From the NCBI GenBank assembly GCA_964484195.1, contig CAZAER010000001.1, positions 558,001 through 622,000 of the forward strand: DNA of 64,000 nucleotides. The letters are read 5' to 3'. Source of the stretch: JALHOP01 sp964484195. Its GTDB lineage: Bacteria; Myxococcota; XYA12-FULL-58-9; JALHOP01. The notes beneath the pieces were generated by a model. It did not search any database. It was not told the origin of the DNA and saw only the letters and a program-made list of their open reading frames with translations. How positions within the stretch are numbered: the stretch's first letter is position 1; every line of letters starts with the position of its first letter. This document shows positions 51,324 through 61,669 of this stretch, one piece after another. Both the position numbers and the translations under genes were made by a program.

Positions 51324-53132
51324 TCACTTCGGCCGGCGGGGTCTCGGATGGCTGGTTGGGCCTGGTGGCGCGGACTTAGGCTCCGGCGCCCCGGGGCTTT
51401 GCACCGAGATTTGCTTGGTGATGATGAAGCGCACATCACCCGGTTTTGGCCCGGTTTTGTCACCTTCTGTGAGAAGCCGCGAGCGATCGACGCCACGCGC
51501 CACGAGATAGTCGGCGACCGCTTTGGCCCGCCGCTCGGCCTGCTTCTTCATGACCGGCAGGTTCTTCATGGGCGTGACCTGGACGGTCAGCTGGACGATC
51601 TCGTTGTGCTCGCGCAAGAGCAGCGCGACCTGGTTGAGGACGCCCGCTGACTGCGGTGCGACGCCTCCCCTGTCGGTGAACTCGATCGGCGCTGTCGTGC
51701 TGATGGCGTTGCGGTCGAGCACCGCGAGCGCCTGCATCTCGAGGCCCGACGGGCAACCGTCTTTGTCCTCGCTGGTCTTTTGGTCTTCGAACTCCTCGGG
51801 GCAGAGGTCGGAGATGTCGGTGAGCCCGTCACCGTCGTTGTCGGCGTCGAAGCAGCCGTCTTCGTCTTCGTGGCCGTCGAAGTCTTCTTTGCTGTCGGCG
51901 CACTTGTCGTGGGCGTCGTCGACACCGTCGGTATCGCCGTCGAGCTCGCTCACCTCAGGGCAACCGTCGAAGTCCTCGAAGTTGTCCTTGTCCTCGGGCT
52001 TGTTCGGGCACTCGTCGTCGATGTCTTCGATGCCGTCGCGGTCGTTGTCCATCTCGGGGCAACCGTCCTGGTCTTCGAAGTCGTCGGCGTCTTCGGCGAC
52101 GCCCGGGCACTTGTCGTTGACGTTGACGATGCCGTCGCGGTCGTCGTCGTCGAACGGCTCGCGGTTCAAGAAGTCGAACGAGAGGATGCCGCGCACCTGC
52201 GGCGAGCCGTAGCCCGGCAGCAATCCGAAGCCGACGCCGGCGCTAATGCGGAAGTTACCGACCGAGGAGGTGATGCGCCGTGCGCCCGCTACCGCGACCT
52301 CCATGCTGTTCTTCAAAATGGCGCGGTCACCGCCGCCAAAGCCGAAGATGTCGTTGGTCGGCGTCTGGCCGTAGAGGGAGGCGATGACGCTGTAGAGGGC
52401 TGGCCCGCCGCGGCGCGGGATCGCGTAGCTACCACCGACGCGGTAGATGAATTCGTCGCCGAGGCCGATGTTGTAGATGCGCGCGTTCTCGTTGCGATGG
52501 CGATAGCCGAGGTTTGCGACCACGTTGAAAGCGCCGAGGCGCTTGTTGCCGACGATTTGCGGGATGAGGGTCCACGAGGGCTCGCTGCGCAGCTCCTGCG
52601 CGTCACCCGTGGGCACGCTCGCCTCGAGGACGAGCGCGAGCGCGGGACGATGGTCGTTCTCGGTGAGAAAGCTCCCCTTCGCCATGACGCGCAGGTCGGA
52701 GACGCCGGACTTGCTGAGCTCTTGCTTGCCGATGACGTCGCGCACCAGCGGCGTGTCGAGACCCGACTGATAGAGATTGAACGGCATGGCGACGCCGATC
52801 TCGAAGCGGCTGAGAATGCCGAGCGTCGCAATCGCGGTCGCGTCGAGGCGTTGGCTGATGACGTCGCCGAGCTTGACGTCGGTGCCGTCGATCTCGGTGC
52901 GCAGGAGACGGCGGGAGTAATCGACCCAAATACCGCCACGCGTCGTGAGGTGACCGCCGGTGCCGCCGACATTGAGGTTGAGCAGGCCGGCGCTGTCCAT
53001 CGACGGCTTGAAGAGCTGCATGTCGAGCTGGGAGGGGTCGACGAGCGCGGTTTGGGCGTGCGCAACGCTCACACAGACGACCACCGCGAAAGCGGACAGG
53101 GCGGCCAGGGCCTTGGAGAAACGGAAGGTCAT
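51324..53132 (-). CDS. Outer-membrane protein with TSP3 calcium repeats and degenerate OmpA-like domain
   Basis: A 602-residue exported protein. ATG 53132 gives MTFRFSKALAALSAFAVVV, a Sec signal ending near AHAQ, and overlaps the upstream stop by one base (TAATG). A barrel-like domain (about 25-325) precedes four thrombospondin-type-3 repeats (about 330-460; DDRDGIVNVNDKCPG, DNDRDGIEDIDDECPN) and an OmpA-like C domain (about 480-580) with RAKAVADYLVARGVDRSRLL. The GHTD core Asp and the NRR motif that bind peptidoglycan are absent (VTPMKNLPVM instead). So it may not hold the cell wall in the usual way. Confidence 0.88.
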   Translation of the reverse strand: MTFRFSKALAALSAFAVVVCVSVAHAQTALVDPSQLDMQLFKPSMDSAGLLNLNVGGTGGHLTTRGGIWVDYSRRLLRTEIDGTDVKLGDVISQRLDATAIATLGILSRFEIGVAMPFNLYQSGLDTPLVRDVIGKQELSKSGVSDLRVMAKGSFLTENDHRPALALVLEASVPTGDAQELRSEPSWTLIPQIVGNKRLGAFNVVANLGYRHRNENARIYNIGLGDEFIYRVGGSYAIPRRGGPALYSVIASLYGQTPTNDIFGFGGGDRAILKNSMEVAVAGARRITSSVGNFRISAGVGFGLLPGYGSPQVRGILSFDFLNREPFDDDDRDGIVNVNDKCPGVAEDADDFEDQDGCPEMDNDRDGIEDIDDECPNKPEDKDNFEDFDGCPEVSELDGDTDGVDDAHDKCADSKEDFDGHEDEDGCFDADNDGDGLTDISDLCPEEFEDQKTSEDKDGCPSGLEMQALAVLDRNAISTTAPIEFTDRGGVAPQSAGVLNQVALLLREHNEIVQLTVQVTPMKNLPVMKKQAERRAKAVADYLVARGVDRSRLLTEGDKTGPKPGDVRFIITKQISVQSPGAPEPKSAPPGPTSHPRPRRPK

Positions 53133-54532
53133 TACTCTTCTTCCTCGAAGCCCTTGGTGCCCGAGACGACGGTGATCTCGTAGGTGTCGTTGACCGACTT
53201 GGTGATGTTCGCGAGGCACACACGGTTCGAGTCGACGTTGTAGATCCAGCCGCTCTCGTCGCTGTCCTCGTCGACTTCGGGGAGGACCTCGCCGTTACGA
53301 ACGACGCGGATGCTCTCGAAGTCGAGGGACGGCTGCTCGATGAGGCGGAAGCAGTTGTCGCTGACGACGTCGATGGCGATGCGCTCGAGGGTCGGACCGT
53401 AGTCGGCGCGGCATAGCGAGTCGGCGACGACACCGAGCTTCAAGCCCGCAGCGATGCGACGGTTGTTGATCTCCTCGAGGAAGGCCATGTACCGCCCGCC
53501 TGGGAGCGTCGAGCAGCCGCCCTGCCCGCTTCCGAGATCAGGCACCCGCTCGTCGATTTGGTCGTACGGGGCGCCGGCAATCAGATTGCAGAAGAGCTCG
53601 TCGTCCGGGTCGGAGGTCGTGCGGTCGGGGACGTAGCGCGTGCTCCAGCAGCCACACTCGTTCGATGGCAACGACTCGGCGTCGGTGAAGCAGCCGGCCG
53701 CCTCGTAGCCCAAAGGCGCGGCAACGGCTTCGACGGAGCCGACGATTGCGGCACCGCGCACCAGATCGATGCTACCGCCCTTCAAGGTTTGCAAGAAGTC
53801 GACGAACTCGCTCACCGGCTGCGCCGTTGGGTCGACGTAGCAGTCCGAGTCATCACGCCCCGCCTGGGTGTACCAATTTTTGTCGGCGTGCGTGCAGTCG
53901 TCCTCGTCGGTCATGAAAATGACCGCCAGGGCAGCGTCGGGCCGCAGGAACCCGAAGTTCAGCGCCCGGACCGCCACTTCGCTGTCCGGCGACAACGCCG
54001 TCTTCATGGTGTCGAAGCTCCGCTCGAACGGACTGCCGCCGTCACCCAAGCTGCCAATGACCTCGTTGAAGTCGGCGATGAACGCCTCGGTCTTCTGTTG
54101 CAGCTCCTCGGGATCATCCGAAACCGGGCGCGGGAACACGCGACGAAGGCCGTCGGCGGCCACCAAACGTCCGCCATCGCAACCAGAGAAATCGGGCAGA
54201 CCGTTGCCGTCGGTGTCGAGATCACAACACGGGCTGCAGGCGGGCCCCGGGACGCGGTCGGCGTCGGGCGTGATGACGCCGACCTGATAGTCGACGACCG
54301 ACCGGCTCAGCACTTGAATGAAGCGACCGATGTTCTGCTGCAGGTTGGCGCGCTCTTCGGCCATCGACGGAGAGTTGTCGATGACGAAGAGGATGTCCGT
54401 TTTGTCGGACGTCGACACCTGCTCTTGATAGCTGCGGGCTTCGACGCGCTGGTTGGTCTGGAAAGAAAAGGGATAGGTCTGACAGCCAGCCACCAAGGCG
54501 AGCGCGGGCGAGAGCAGGTTCCAGGCTTTCAT
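53132..54532 (-). CDS. Lipoprotein with von Willebrand A domain
   Basis: A 466-residue lipoprotein; the signal MKAWNLLSPALALVAGC has the lipobox VAGC. The vWA domain (about 45-310) has the metal-ion site DNSPS in ILFVIDNSPSMAEERAN, and TDEDDC further on. Paired Cys (PACSPCCDLD, CGCW) suggest disulfides. vWA lipoproteins of this kind are common in myxobacteria and often bind proteins on the outer surface. The gene is coupled on both sides: ATGA upstream, TAATG downstream. Confidence 0.88.
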   Translation of the reverse strand: MKAWNLLSPALALVAGCQTYPFSFQTNQRVEARSYQEQVSTSDKTDILFVIDNSPSMAEERANLQQNIGRFIQVLSRSVVDYQVGVITPDADRVPGPACSPCCDLDTDGNGLPDFSGCDGGRLVAADGLRRVFPRPVSDDPEELQQKTEAFIADFNEVIGSLGDGGSPFERSFDTMKTALSPDSEVAVRALNFGFLRPDAALAVIFMTDEDDCTHADKNWYTQAGRDDSDCYVDPTAQPVSEFVDFLQTLKGGSIDLVRGAAIVGSVEAVAAPLGYEAAGCFTDAESLPSNECGCWSTRYVPDRTTSDPDDELFCNLIAGAPYDQIDERVPDLGSGQGGCSTLPGGRYMAFLEEINNRRIAAGLKLGVVADSLCRADYGPTLERIAIDVVSDNCFRLIEQPSLDFESIRVVRNGEVLPEVDEDSDESGWIYNVDSNRVCLANITKSVNDTYEITVVSGTKGFEEEE

Positions 54533-54996
54533 GGGGCACCGTCCGTGGTGTCCGTGGGCTCGTCACCGATGAGGCCGCAAAGCCCGGGTGGGTTGAGCGG
54601 ACCGTAGTTGCCTTCGATGCAGTCGTACCTCTTCACGTCGCCGCACTCGAGCTGAGCGCGACAACCGCGCCACACGCAGTACTTGCGCCCCGCGAGCGGA
54701 CCAATCCCGATGATCTCCTCGCACTGAAATGCGCCAGGACAGCCGGTATCCGACTGGCACTCGCGCGAGCAGTACGACGGCCGGCCGTCGGTGTTGACGC
54801 AGGTCAGCGAGTCGCATGGGAAGGCGGTGTTCACTTCGACGTCGCGGGGGTACGCCGAGCCGGTCTCGTTACCACCCGTGCTGGGCGGCGCCTCCATCGG
54901 ACAGCTGTTGCCAACGTCGTCGTCGCTGGCGCATCCCACGCCAAGCAACGCGACCGTCGCGATGGCCGCTATAGCGATGTAGCGGTTCAAGCTCAC
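54529..54996 (-). CDS. Small Cys-rich lipoprotein
   Basis: A 155-residue lipoprotein. The GTG after GGGAAG gives VSLNRYIAIAAIATVALLGV and then GC, a type II signal. About twelve Cys follow in the mature part, including CDSLTCVNTDGRPSYCSREC and CVWRGCRAQLECG. The tail is acidic. Its stop overlaps the vWA gene start by four bases. It lies 19 bases after the giant Cys-repeat gene, so all four genes are one operon. The exact role is unknown. Confidence 0.78.
   Translation of the reverse strand: MSLNRYIAIAAIATVALLGVGCASDDDVGNSCPMEAPPSTGGNETGSAYPRDVEVNTAFPCDSLTCVNTDGRPSYCSRECQSDTGCPGAFQCEEIIGIGPLAGRKYCVWRGCRAQLECGDVKRYDCIEGNYGPLNPPGLCGLIGDEPTDTTDGAP
54967..54976. repeat. Dispersed palindrome CGCTATAGCG, copy 6
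   Basis: Exact copy in the signal-peptide region of the small Cys lipoprotein gene, as in copy 2. Flanked by C on the left and A on the right. Confidence 0.6.
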
Positions 54997-55015
54997 GTTC
55001 TTCCCATTGTCGCGG

Positions 55016-58000
55016 TCAAGGATTGATGCAGCCACCGGTCTCACCCGAGGAAGTACTGCAGCCCGTGCAAGGATTGCACTGGTTGCACCCGGCACCCTGC
55101 CCCGGCACGGCGGCGCATTGAGCTCCGCTGGTACACTCACGCGCGATACACGCAAGCGTGACCGGACCACCGGGAGGATCGTCGCAGCAAGCGTTCGGGA
55201 ACGTCCCCGCCGGCTGTGCGGGCGCGCCGCAGCTCATGGTCGACGCGTCCTGGGTACCGCACATGCAATGACCGTTGGCCAGGTTGCACGTGAGCGGCGA
55301 CACGCACGCCGGCGCGCACGCGACCGGATTGCAGACGTAACCATTGGGCGCGGTGCAGTCGACCGCGCACTGGCCCGTCGAACCGCACGGATCCGGCGCG
55401 CAAGGATTGTCGCAACCCGTCACCCCACCCTTGTCGCAGCACTGTCCGCCGGGGCAGACCGCGTTCGCCGACGAGCAGAAGCATTGCGCGCTATCGCCGG
55501 TGGCACCGGACGGACGGCACTGCGGATTGAAGCCGGCTTGCGCCGTCCCGCAGTTGTTACCGCTGCACGGGTCGCTGCAGACGAAGCCCGACGCTTGCGC
55601 GCAGGCGCTCGGACCGGCGGTGCAGCGCGTATTGGGAGCCGTCGTGCACGGGTCGGGCGAGCAAGCATCATCGCAGACGCCGGCGATGCAGCATTCCGCG
55701 CCGACACAGGTATCGGTGCCGCAGCCGCAGCGTGTTGCCGGGTTCGGATCCGTTGGATCGCACTGCGGGTTCTGCGGCGGACAGCTGGTGCCATTGCAGG
55801 GGTTGCTGCAGGTGTAGCCCACGAGCACCGAGCAGTTGCGCGTACAGATGCCGGTGGAGCCGCACGGGTTACCGGCGCATGGATCGAAGCAGCCGTCACG
55901 GGTGCCGTCGCCGGTGTTGTCGACGCAGCACTCGTTGCCGGTGCAGACATCGTCACCGACGCACTCGCATCGCTGGTCGGGGTCGCAGATCGGGTTCTGG
56001 CCGCCGGCCGCTGCCTGGCAGCTGCCGGTCGTGCATAGCGGCGTGCAAACGTAGCCACCGGGCGACGTGCAGCTGACATCGCAACGGCCCGAACCACCAC
56101 ACGGATTGCCGGCGCACGGGTCCGCGCATCCCGCACCGAGGCAGCACTGGCCCGCCGCGCACACCGACGAGGACGCCGCGCACCAGCATTGCGGATCCTG
56201 GCCACCGTTGATCGAGTGGCATTGCGGATTGCGGCCACCGTTCGCGGTGGCACAGGTGTTACCGGCGCACGGATTCGCGCATGCGTAGTTGTTGGTGTCG
56301 TTGCATACGACGTTGCAGCGCGTGAACGCAGGGTTGTCGTCGTTCGGATTTCCCGGATCGTTCGGGCACTGGTTCGGCGTGCATGGATTCACGCAGCCGG
56401 TGGTCTCGCAGCAGGTGCCCGAGCCGCAGACGGTGTCGGGATCGGTGTCGTCGCAGAAGCACTGGGGCGCGTTCGGATTGCCTGGATCCGGACGGCAGTC
56501 GGGATTGCGGCCGGTGTTTGCGGTCGCACAGGTGTTGCCGGCGCACGGGTCGACGCAGTCGAAGTCGTTGCCAGTGACGCGGCAGTTGGCGACGCAACGG
56601 GTTTCGTTGCCGGGGTCGCTCGCCGTCGGACAGGGATTGGGCGAGCAAGGATTCGAGCACGTGCCGACGTCGCTGCAGCACGTCGACGTGTTGCAGATGT
56701 TGTACTGACCCGTGGAATCGTTCTGGCAGCTACAAGCGCCGCCGTTGGGATTGCAGTCGGGATTGCGGACGTCGGTGCTGCAAGCGCCCGGGGCACAGCT
56801 GTTGACGCATTGGTAACCGCCGGGCTGGGCGCAGTTGCGCGTGCATGCTTCGGCGCCGCAAGGATTCGGAACACATGGATCGCGGCAGTCGAGCGTCCCC
56901 GCATCGTTGACGCAGCAGTTGTTCGCGCCGTTGCAAGCGCCGTCGCTACCGCACTTGCAGATGCCGTCGAGCGGATCGCACGTCATGTTGGCGCCGCAGA
57001 CGACGCCGTCGCAGTAATTGGTGCAGGTGAAGCCCGTGGGCTGGGTGCAATCGCGGTTGCAGCGGTTGTTCGAGCCGAAGGCCGCTGGGGTGCACGGATT
57101 CGGGCTGCACGGATCGCCGCAGACGTAGTTGACGGCCCCCGACGGGTCGCTGTCGACGCAGCACTGGGTGCCGCTGCAGGTCGCGCCCGGCGTACCGCAC
57201 AAACAATTGCCCGACGACGGCTCGCAGACCGTATTCAATAGCGGACAGATGACGCCACCGCAGTCGTTGACGCAGCGATAGCCCTCGGTGATCGTGCAAT
57301 CGACCGTGCACAGCGGATTGCTGGGGTTGGTCGCACACGGATTCGGGTCGCACGGATTGTCGCAGGTCTGCGAACGGCAGCACTCGAGGCCACCGCACTC
57401 ACGTGGGTTGGGATACTCGGCGCACAAGCACTCGCCGGCGACGCACACTTGGTCGGCCGAGCATGGCGGGTCGCAAACGCCTTCTGGACGCAAGCAGACA
57501 CCTGGCTCGTCGTCGCGGATGACGCGGCAGATCTCGCCCTCGGCGCAGCACACCCCGTTGCAACAGATCTGCGCGTCGCTGGCACACTGACGACCGCCGT
57601 CGGCGCACGGCACGAACTCGCAAGTGTCGATACAGCTGCCGCCGATGCAGCTTTCGCCCGGACCGCACGACAAGCCCGAGCACGGGCTGCCGACGCACGT
57701 CGGGAACTGTACGCCCATGCCGTCGGTCTGGATGGTGCACGTCCATCCGGCGTTGCAGCTGATCGAATCGCAGAGACTCGGCGTGTTGCAGCCGAGCGAG
57801 CAGATGAAGCCAGCCCCGCAGAATGCGTCGCCATCGTCGCCGCACGGAGTGATCTCGCGGCAGAAGCCGCCGAAGCAGAGGGTGCCGTTCACGCAGTCGC
57901 CGGCAACGCAGTTGGGATCGCCGACCGGGTCGCACCCGGGGTCTTCGCAAGGGTCGATATCGCAGGACGGAACGCAGTCACCGTTGACGCAATGCTCGAA

Positions 58001-58447
58001 GTTGTCGACGCAATCGACGTCGTTGCAGGAGGCGCTGGTGGGGATGCACTGGAACGCGCAGACATCGCCGGCACCGGGACAGGTCACGCCGAAACATGGC
58101 GTGCGCCGACAGACGCCATCGACGCAGGCTTCGCCGTTCGAGCACTGCTCATCGGAGCGACAGAAGTTGTTCGGGATGGTCTCGTTGCCGTCACTCGGGA
58201 ACGGGTTGTCCCATTCCCCTTCGAACTCGTCGGTGGGCGCGATGACGTCGAGATCGGGCCGCGTATCCGGCACGCAGATACTGTCCGCGCACATCATGCC
58301 GTCGGGGCACGGATGCTGCGGATCGCACAGCGTTTCGCCATAGCGGAGTGGCAGATTGCCTGAGCAGGCAGCCACGGTGAGCAGGCCGACGAGGGCAGTG
58401 GCGTATTGTAGCGTCGCCAAGCGGCGCGTCGTGGCTGTCCGGTACAC
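55016..58447 (-). CDS. Giant Cys-rich tandem-repeat lipoprotein
   Basis: A 1143-residue exported lipoprotein. GTG 58447 follows GGGGAGA and gives a type II signal ending LLTVAAC (near residue 28). The first 330 residues are Cys-rich with EGF-like spacing (CxxGEACVDGVC, CGPGESCIGGSC). From about 330 to 1060 there are about nine repeats of 70-85 residues. Each begins with [CD]xPCxPNPC or CAGNPC, has xGYxC, then CxxxxCxxxNPxC, CxC and a CC pair (QCCVDS, TCCETTG, ECCIAG). No catalytic motif is seen. Likely a disulfide-stiffened extracellular stalk. I do not recognise the repeat. Confidence 0.88.
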   Translation of the reverse strand: MYRTATTRRLATLQYATALVGLLTVAACSGNLPLRYGETLCDPQHPCPDGMMCADSICVPDTRPDLDVIAPTDEFEGEWDNPFPSDGNETIPNNFCRSDEQCSNGEACVDGVCRRTPCFGVTCPGAGDVCAFQCIPTSASCNDVDCVDNFEHCVNGDCVPSCDIDPCEDPGCDPVGDPNCVAGDCVNGTLCFGGFCREITPCGDDGDAFCGAGFICSLGCNTPSLCDSISCNAGWTCTIQTDGMGVQFPTCVGSPCSGLSCGPGESCIGGSCIDTCEFVPCADGGRQCASDAQICCNGVCCAEGEICRVIRDDEPGVCLRPEGVCDPPCSADQVCVAGECLCAEYPNPRECGGLECCRSQTCDNPCDPNPCATNPSNPLCTVDCTITEGYRCVNDCGGVICPLLNTVCEPSSGNCLCGTPGATCSGTQCCVDSDPSGAVNYVCGDPCSPNPCTPAAFGSNNRCNRDCTQPTGFTCTNYCDGVVCGANMTCDPLDGICKCGSDGACNGANNCCVNDAGTLDCRDPCVPNPCGAEACTRNCAQPGGYQCVNSCAPGACSTDVRNPDCNPNGGACSCQNDSTGQYNICNTSTCCSDVGTCSNPCSPNPCPTASDPGNETRCVANCRVTGNDFDCVDPCAGNTCATANTGRNPDCRPDPGNPNAPQCFCDDTDPDTVCGSGTCCETTGCVNPCTPNQCPNDPGNPNDDNPAFTRCNVVCNDTNNYACANPCAGNTCATANGGRNPQCHSINGGQDPQCWCAASSSVCAAGQCCLGAGCADPCAGNPCGGSGRCDVSCTSPGGYVCTPLCTTGSCQAAAGGQNPICDPDQRCECVGDDVCTGNECCVDNTGDGTRDGCFDPCAGNPCGSTGICTRNCSVLVGYTCSNPCNGTSCPPQNPQCDPTDPNPATRCGCGTDTCVGAECCIAGVCDDACSPDPCTTAPNTRCTAGPSACAQASGFVCSDPCSGNNCGTAQAGFNPQCRPSGATGDSAQCFCSSANAVCPGGQCCDKGGVTGCDNPCAPDPCGSTGQCAVDCTAPNGYVCNPVACAPACVSPLTCNLANGHCMCGTQDASTMSCGAPAQPAGTFPNACCDDPPGGPVTLACIARECTSGAQCAAVPGQGAGCNQCNPCTGCSTSSGETGGCINP

Positions 58448-58569
58448 TGCGACTCTCCCCGACCGAGGTAACCCTGAAGTACCTCGTCTTTTAGCACTCG
58501 CGCGGAGCTATTACCCGGAGAAAGTGGAGCAAAATCGGCGCTCCCCCATGCCCACACACCGACACGCGA

Positions 58570-59707
58570 TCATCCGCCGCGGAGCAAATCGCGGGCGATG
58601 ACCATACGTTGGATCTCGCTCGTGCCCTCGTAAATCTGGGTCACCCGGCAGTCGCGATACAGCCGCGCCACCTCCGATTCCTCCATGTAACCGTAGCCAC
58701 CATGGAGTTGAACCGCGTCACGGACGATTCGGTTCGCTGCCTCGGTCGAAAAGACCTTGGCCATCGCCGCCTCGCGGCTGAACGGATGCCCGGTCTCCTT
58801 CAACCACGCGGCGCGCAGCGCTAGCAGCCAGGCGGCGTCGAGCTCGGTCGCCATATCGGCGATCATGAACTGCACGGCCTGCTGCTCGGCGAGCGTCTTC
58901 TTGAACTGCTTGCGGGTCGTCACGTACTCGCGCGTGACCTCGAGCGAGCGCGCCGCCATGCCGATGGCTTGCGAGCTGATGCCGATGCGGCCGCCGTCGA
59001 GCGCGGTCATGGCGATGCGGAAGCCGCCGCCAAGCTCCCCCAGCACCGCGTCTTCACCGACCTCGACGCCGTCGAGCGCGAGCGACACCGTGTGCGACGC
59101 GATGAGCCCCATCTTCTCTTCGGGCTTACCGGCGGACAAACCCGGCGCGCCCTTTTCGACGAGGAAGCAGGTGATGCCTTTGGCGCCTTCGTCGCTAGTA
59201 CGAGCCCAGACGACGATGACCCCTGCCCCGTCGCCGCTGGTGATCCAGGCCTTCTCGCCGGTGAGCGCCCAGCCTTTGCTAGTGCGCTTCGCTCGCGTCT
59301 GCAGATTCGCCGCGTCGGAGCCATACGCCGGCTCGCTCAACGCGAAGGCGCCGGCGAAGTAATCGCCGCTCACGAGCTTCGGGACGTGTTTCTCGCGTTG
59401 GGCCGGCGTGCCGAACTTGGTGATGACCTCACCCACCATATTGGTGACGGCCATGGTCACGGCGACCGATGCGTCCGCTTTAGCGACCTCGCGCAAGGCC
59501 AGCGCATAGCCGACGACGCCAGCCTCGGCGCCACCCAAGGCCTCGGGGATGTTGACGCCGAGCAGGCCCTGCTCGCCCAGCTCCTTCACCACGGAGTGAG
59601 GAATCGCGTGCTCGTGCTCGCGCTGCTTGGCGCCGGGCGCGATCCGCTGCTTCGCGAAACGCTCCGCAGACGCCCGCAGCAGCTCCTGGCCTTCGCTGAG
59701 ACTGAAG

Positions 59708-59715
<8 letters not shown>
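58570..59715 (-). CDS. Acyl-CoA dehydrogenase (second of pair)
   Basis: A 381-residue FAD enzyme introducing the alpha-beta double bond in short or medium acyl-CoA. The start is GTG and overlaps the other dehydrogenase stop by 8 bases. FAD and substrate contacts are FALSEPAYGSDAANL, WITSGDGA and QLHGGYGYMEESEVAR. The catalytic Glu is in TQIYEGTSEIQRMVIA. The length is as expected. The pair with the upstream gene and an enoyl-CoA hydratase suggests fatty or branched-chain acyl-CoA oxidation. Confidence 0.93.
59476..59485. repeat. Variant of the dispersed motif: CGCTTTAGCG
   Basis: A CGCTNNAGCG site with a TT core in the acyl-CoA dehydrogenase gene. On the coding strand it spells GCT-AAA-GCG, with the rarer Lys codon AAA. 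Confidence 0.35.
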
Positions 59716-60853
<1,138 letters not shown>

Positions 60854-60856
60854 GAC

Positions 60857-61636
60857 TTACCTCCCCGTGAACGCCGGCTCGCGCTTCTCGACGAAAGCCT
60901 TGGTGCCTTCTCGCATGTCGGCGGTCCCGAAGAGCTGGCCGAACGAGAGGACTTCGATGGTGCCGGCGGTGTGCGGGTCCGTACCCATCCCCACCTGCAT
61001 GGCGTGTTTGGCGGCGCGGACCGCGACCGGTGAGCGCTTGGCGATGGTTGCGGCGAGCGCCCTCACCTTGCCCAAGAGCTCCCCGGGCGCGACGACGTTC
61101 TGCACGAGACCGACCTTCGCGGCGGTCTGGGCGTCGTAAATTTCGCCGCTGAAGATCCACTCGGCTGCCGCCCCATAACCGACCTTGCGGCCGAGTCGAA
61201 CCGTGCCACCGAAGCCAGGAATGAGCCCGAGCTTCACTTCGGGCTGACCGAACTTCGCGGTCTCGCTGGCGTAGATGATGTCGCAGGCCAGTGCGAGCTC
61301 GCAGCCGCCGCCCAGCGCGAAGCCGTTCACCGCGGCGATGACCGGAACCGGCAGCGCCTCGATGCGGTGCATGATGGCGTGACCACGGCGCGCGAAGGCG
61401 TCCGCTTCAGCGGTCGTCATGCCGGCCATGACGGCGATGTCCGCTCCAGCAACGAAAGCTTTCTCGCCGGCACCCGTGATGATGACGCAGCGCAGGTCGT
61501 TGTTGGCCTCCACCGTCGCGCAGGCGGCGTCGAGGCCCGCGAGCACATCGGGGTTCAGGGCATTCAGCGCCTTGGGCCGGTCGATGACGATTTCCGCGAC
61601 CGCCCCATCCACGGACACACGCACGAATTCGCTCAT
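60857..61636 (-). CDS. Enoyl-CoA hydratase/isomerase
   Basis: A 259-residue crotonase-fold protein. The oxyanion-hole region is AFVAGADIAVM. The two catalytic Glu are in FGQPEVKLGLIPGFGGTVRL and in the GGGCELALACD segment. The substrate cap QHAM... region (AAKHAMQVGMG) completes the fold. It adds water to 2-enoyl-CoA in beta-oxidation. It is the first gene of the three-gene fatty acid unit. Confidence 0.93.
   Translation of the reverse strand: MSEFVRVSVDGAVAEIVIDRPKALNALNPDVLAGLDAACATVEANNDLRCVIITGAGEKAFVAGADIAVMAGMTTAEADAFARRGHAIMHRIEALPVPVIAAVNGFALGGGCELALACDIIYASETAKFGQPEVKLGLIPGFGGTVRLGRKVGYGAAAEWIFSGEIYDAQTAAKVGLVQNVVAPGELLGKVRALAATIAKRSPVAVRAAKHAMQVGMGTDPHTAGTIEVLSFGQLFGTADMREGTKAFVEKREPAFTGR
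61403..61412. repeat. Variant of the dispersed motif: CGCTTCAGCG
   Basis: A CGCTNNAGCG site with a TC core in the enoyl-CoA hydratase gene, within TCCGCTTCAGCGG. Confidence 0.35.
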
Positions 61637-61669
61637 GGCGGCGTTACTTGGACGGGGGTGGGTCCGGTG

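Noticed and set aside
55016..58447. CRISPR-like or DNA-level tandem repeat
   Set aside because: The repetition is at protein level with diverged codons; there are no identical direct repeats with spacers.
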